Assembly (NCBI GenBank): GCA_024515975.1
Contig: JAMSKV010000003.1
Coordinates: forward strand, 233,541-297,540
Direction of reading: 5' to 3'
DNA from: Endosaccharibacter trunci
GTDB lineage: Bacteria; Pseudomonadota; Alphaproteobacteria; Acetobacterales; Acetobacteraceae
DNA: 64,000 nucleotides
Every line of letters begins with the position of its first letter. Within the stretch, counting starts at the first letter, position 1. Position numbers and translations under genes: made by a program. Under the pieces are notes generated by a model. It ran no database searches. It was not told the DNA's origin and saw only the letters and a list, made by a program, of their open reading frames with translations. Shown here in pieces: positions 62,391 through 64,000 of the stretch.

Positions 62391-64000
62391 TCAGGGCCCA
62401 GAGACCGTCTGCGCCAGCATTTTATCGACTAGAAGGTCGATGTGATTGCGAAGGGCAACGGCATCAATGTCGAAATTGCTGTAGGTGATGGGCACGGGAC
62501 TAACGATCGAAAAATAGACGCCGAGATCGGGCCTGTCCGTCACGGCGTTCGCATCGATGAAGGTGACCGGTGCCGGGTTCTCCTGCCATTCCGGCAAATC
62601 ATAGATGCGGAGATCGTGACGGTGGGACAGATTCCACTTCCCAGACAGGATTAAGCCAGGCTTGTTGCAAACCCATCGATACTTCGCCAGCCCCGCGCCC
62701 CAGCATGCGATGAACGCCGCACTCGCGTCGCACCAGGCGATGCTCTTAGGAACGGACAAACCGATCGTGCTGACGATCTTGACGGGTGTGTAGTGATAAC
62801 GGTGCCGCATGCGCAGGATGAGGTCGTATTCCAGCAGCAGCGGATTGCGGTCGTGGGGCTGACCATAGCTGCCGAAACATGTGCTGGGATCGTCGCCGAT
62901 CCTGGCGTTCTGTCCGTCCAGCACGACGACGAGTTTTGGTATCCGCTCGGCCAAACGATCGATGATTGCCTGCGTCGTTGCGACGACATCGGTCGAGGTC
63001 CGGTTTTCGACGCGCATCCCGAGCGTAATGATGGTGTAGCCATCCGCGCGGAAAGCGCCGGCCTCCTCGCGGGCCGTCTGAGCCAACGGACGTGCCGTGC
63101 TGGCGACGCGTATGCGCTCGCTGAGAAAGGATGAGACGCGCTCATCCATCGATCGCGCGAGGAACAAGTTCCGACGGTAGTTCAGCGAGCCGATCGATTC
63201 TTTTCGATAGGCATGCGTGCGGTCAACGCGGCCGGCGAAGGCTGGAAGAATCTCCTCGACTGGCGGAAAGGGTTCGGATCCGTGATCGGCATCCGGAACG
63301 AAGACCATCGGCAATGCGTCGCGCGGCACTGTGCGCTGCAGCCGGTCCAGCGCGGTCAGCTCGTTCCAGATATGGTGCCCGAGATGCATGCCTGGAAAGC
63401 CGCGCATGATGACCGCGGAATCATGCGCGGGCTGACGGAGGTAGTGGACGAGAAGGGATGCGTGTATGGCGGCGTGCGCAAGATATTCCTCCGCCACCGC
63501 GAAAGGAGGACCGTAATTGACACTGTCGTCCGGAACATGTGCCAGGACGCATTGCAGGGCGGGGATAAAAATATCCAGAGCCGTAAACACGTTCGATCCC
63601 GCACCGACATAGAAGATCGTTCCCGTTACCCGATCTCGGAAGCGGTATCCGATGCGGTGCTCGCTGACGGCGAGACTGTCGCGTCCGAGTTGCTCCGTCC
63701 CGTCCAGCGGCGAACGCCAGCACATTGCCTCTCCGCTGAGAGCGCGATCGAGAGTGTCCTGCAGTGCACCGTCGAGCGCATGGGGATAAAGTCCCTCCGC
63801 GTCCGCCAGCGGCGAGCCGGGACGTCGTACGTGCAGCGCCGGCATGATCCGAGGCATCAGCATGTTGACGATGTTTCGCATGGTCGGTTCGCAGATGCCC
63901 GCGACGACGTCCGCTCCTGGAGGCGCCGACGGCGACGACGATGCGAGGAGGTCATGGTGAACGTTGAGGAGATAGGGAAGGAACAGCTCCAGAAGCTGTG
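62391..64000 (-). CDS. Large protein of unknown function, 5' end beyond the window
   Basis: Open from the right edge to the stop at 62391-62393, at least 536 residues; the first in-window ATG (63881) is probably internal because the reading continues open upstream with coding-like sequence (LLELFLPYLLNVHHDLL). Notable segments: VIMRGFPGMHLGHHIWNELTALDRL, TIITLGMRVENRTSTDVVA followed by TQAIIDRLAERIP, and LVVVLDGQNARIGDD. No transmembrane helix is obvious. I do not recognise the family; nearby glycosyltransferases suggest a polysaccharide-related role, but this is weak. Confidence 0.7.
   Translation of the reverse strand, partial: QLLELFLPYLLNVHHDLLASSSPSAPPGADVVAGICEPTMRNIVNMLMPRIMPALHVRRPGSPLADAEGLYPHALDGALQDTLDRALSGEAMCWRSPLDGTEQLGRDSLAVSEHRIGYRFRDRVTGTIFYVGAGSNVFTALDIFIPALQCVLAHVPDDSVNYGPPFAVAEEYLAHAAIHASLLVHYLRQPAHDSAVIMRGFPGMHLGHHIWNELTALDRLQRTVPRDALPMVFVPDADHGSEPFPPVEEILPAFAGRVDRTHAYRKESIGSLNYRRNLFLARSMDERVSSFLSERIRVASTARPLAQTAREEAGAFRADGYTIITLGMRVENRTSTDVVATTQAIIDRLAERIPKLVVVLDGQNARIGDDPSTCFGSYGQPHDRNPLLLEYDLILRMRHRYHYTPVKIVSTIGLSVPKSIAWCDASAAFIACWGAGLAKYRWVCNKPGLILSGKWNLSHRHDLRIYDLPEWQENPAPVTFIDANAVTDRPDLGVYFSIVSPVPITYSNFDIDAVALRNHIDLLVDKMLAQTVSGP

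Overview
This is a high-GC (roughly two-thirds G+C), gene-dense chromosomal window from an alphaproteobacterium, most likely an Acetobacteraceae/Rhodospirillales member. The inference rests on an alphaproteobacterial general stress response module (PhyR, NepR, EcfG and an HWE/HisKA_2-type kinase), a PopZ-like DUF2497 protein between tolC and valS, the erpA-argS-SPOR-nagZ-scpA-scpB-tatB-tatC-serS run, and the adjacent DUF815/yajC pair. There is no rRNA, CRISPR array, insertion sequence or prophage; the only RNA gene seen is tRNA-Cys.

Layout. 1-7890 (minus): a GlgE-pathway operon, long-form glgE, then a trehalose synthase/maltokinase fusion, then glgB, which runs off the left edge. Together they turn trehalose/maltose into maltose-1-phosphate, polymerise it and branch it. 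8107-12485: general stress response island with phyR (minus) divergent from two ecfG-type sigma genes, nepR and a membrane sensor kinase; a full-consensus EcfG promoter lies directly before nepR. 12555-16012: cydDC thiol exporter. 16145-20298: an OmpA-like lipoprotein, recQ and a chemoreceptor. 20564-25208: PCuAC-like protein (minus), nrdR-nusB-thiL, then an AtzG/AtzE/AtzH (HpxXYZ-like) amidohydrolase cluster whose first gene lacks a standard start codon. 25314-27065: two membrane proteins; tRNA-Cys follows. 27501-33231: pcm-tolC-popZ-valS. 33428-39169: YghU-type GST, DUF347 membrane protein, Tat-exported phospholipase C and M61 peptidase.

39388-42052 holds a tightly overlapped three-gene set: a membrane-anchored Clp-like AAA+ ATPase flanked by two single-pass proteins with presumed periplasmic domains. 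I know of no described system matching it, and it is the best candidate for something new here. 42090-51557 is the conserved block xthA, erpA, argS, SPOR protein, nagZ, scpA, scpB, tatB, tatC, serS. 51630-56615 encodes three glycosyltransferases (one GT2, two tandem GT4 paralogues). 56624-58253 holds the DUF815 ATPase, yajC and a small membrane protein; 58247-64000 an APC permease, a second GT2-like glycosyltransferase, a small secreted protein, a DUF2934 protein, msrA and an unrecognised protein cut by the right edge.

Theme: stress physiology is prominent (alpha-glucan/trehalose metabolism beside the stress regulators, thiol export, MsrA, YghU, DUF2934) together with envelope biogenesis (Tat, TolC, glycosyltransferases, SPOR, NagZ). 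All assignments are from reading motifs in the translated sequence; no database search was possible.
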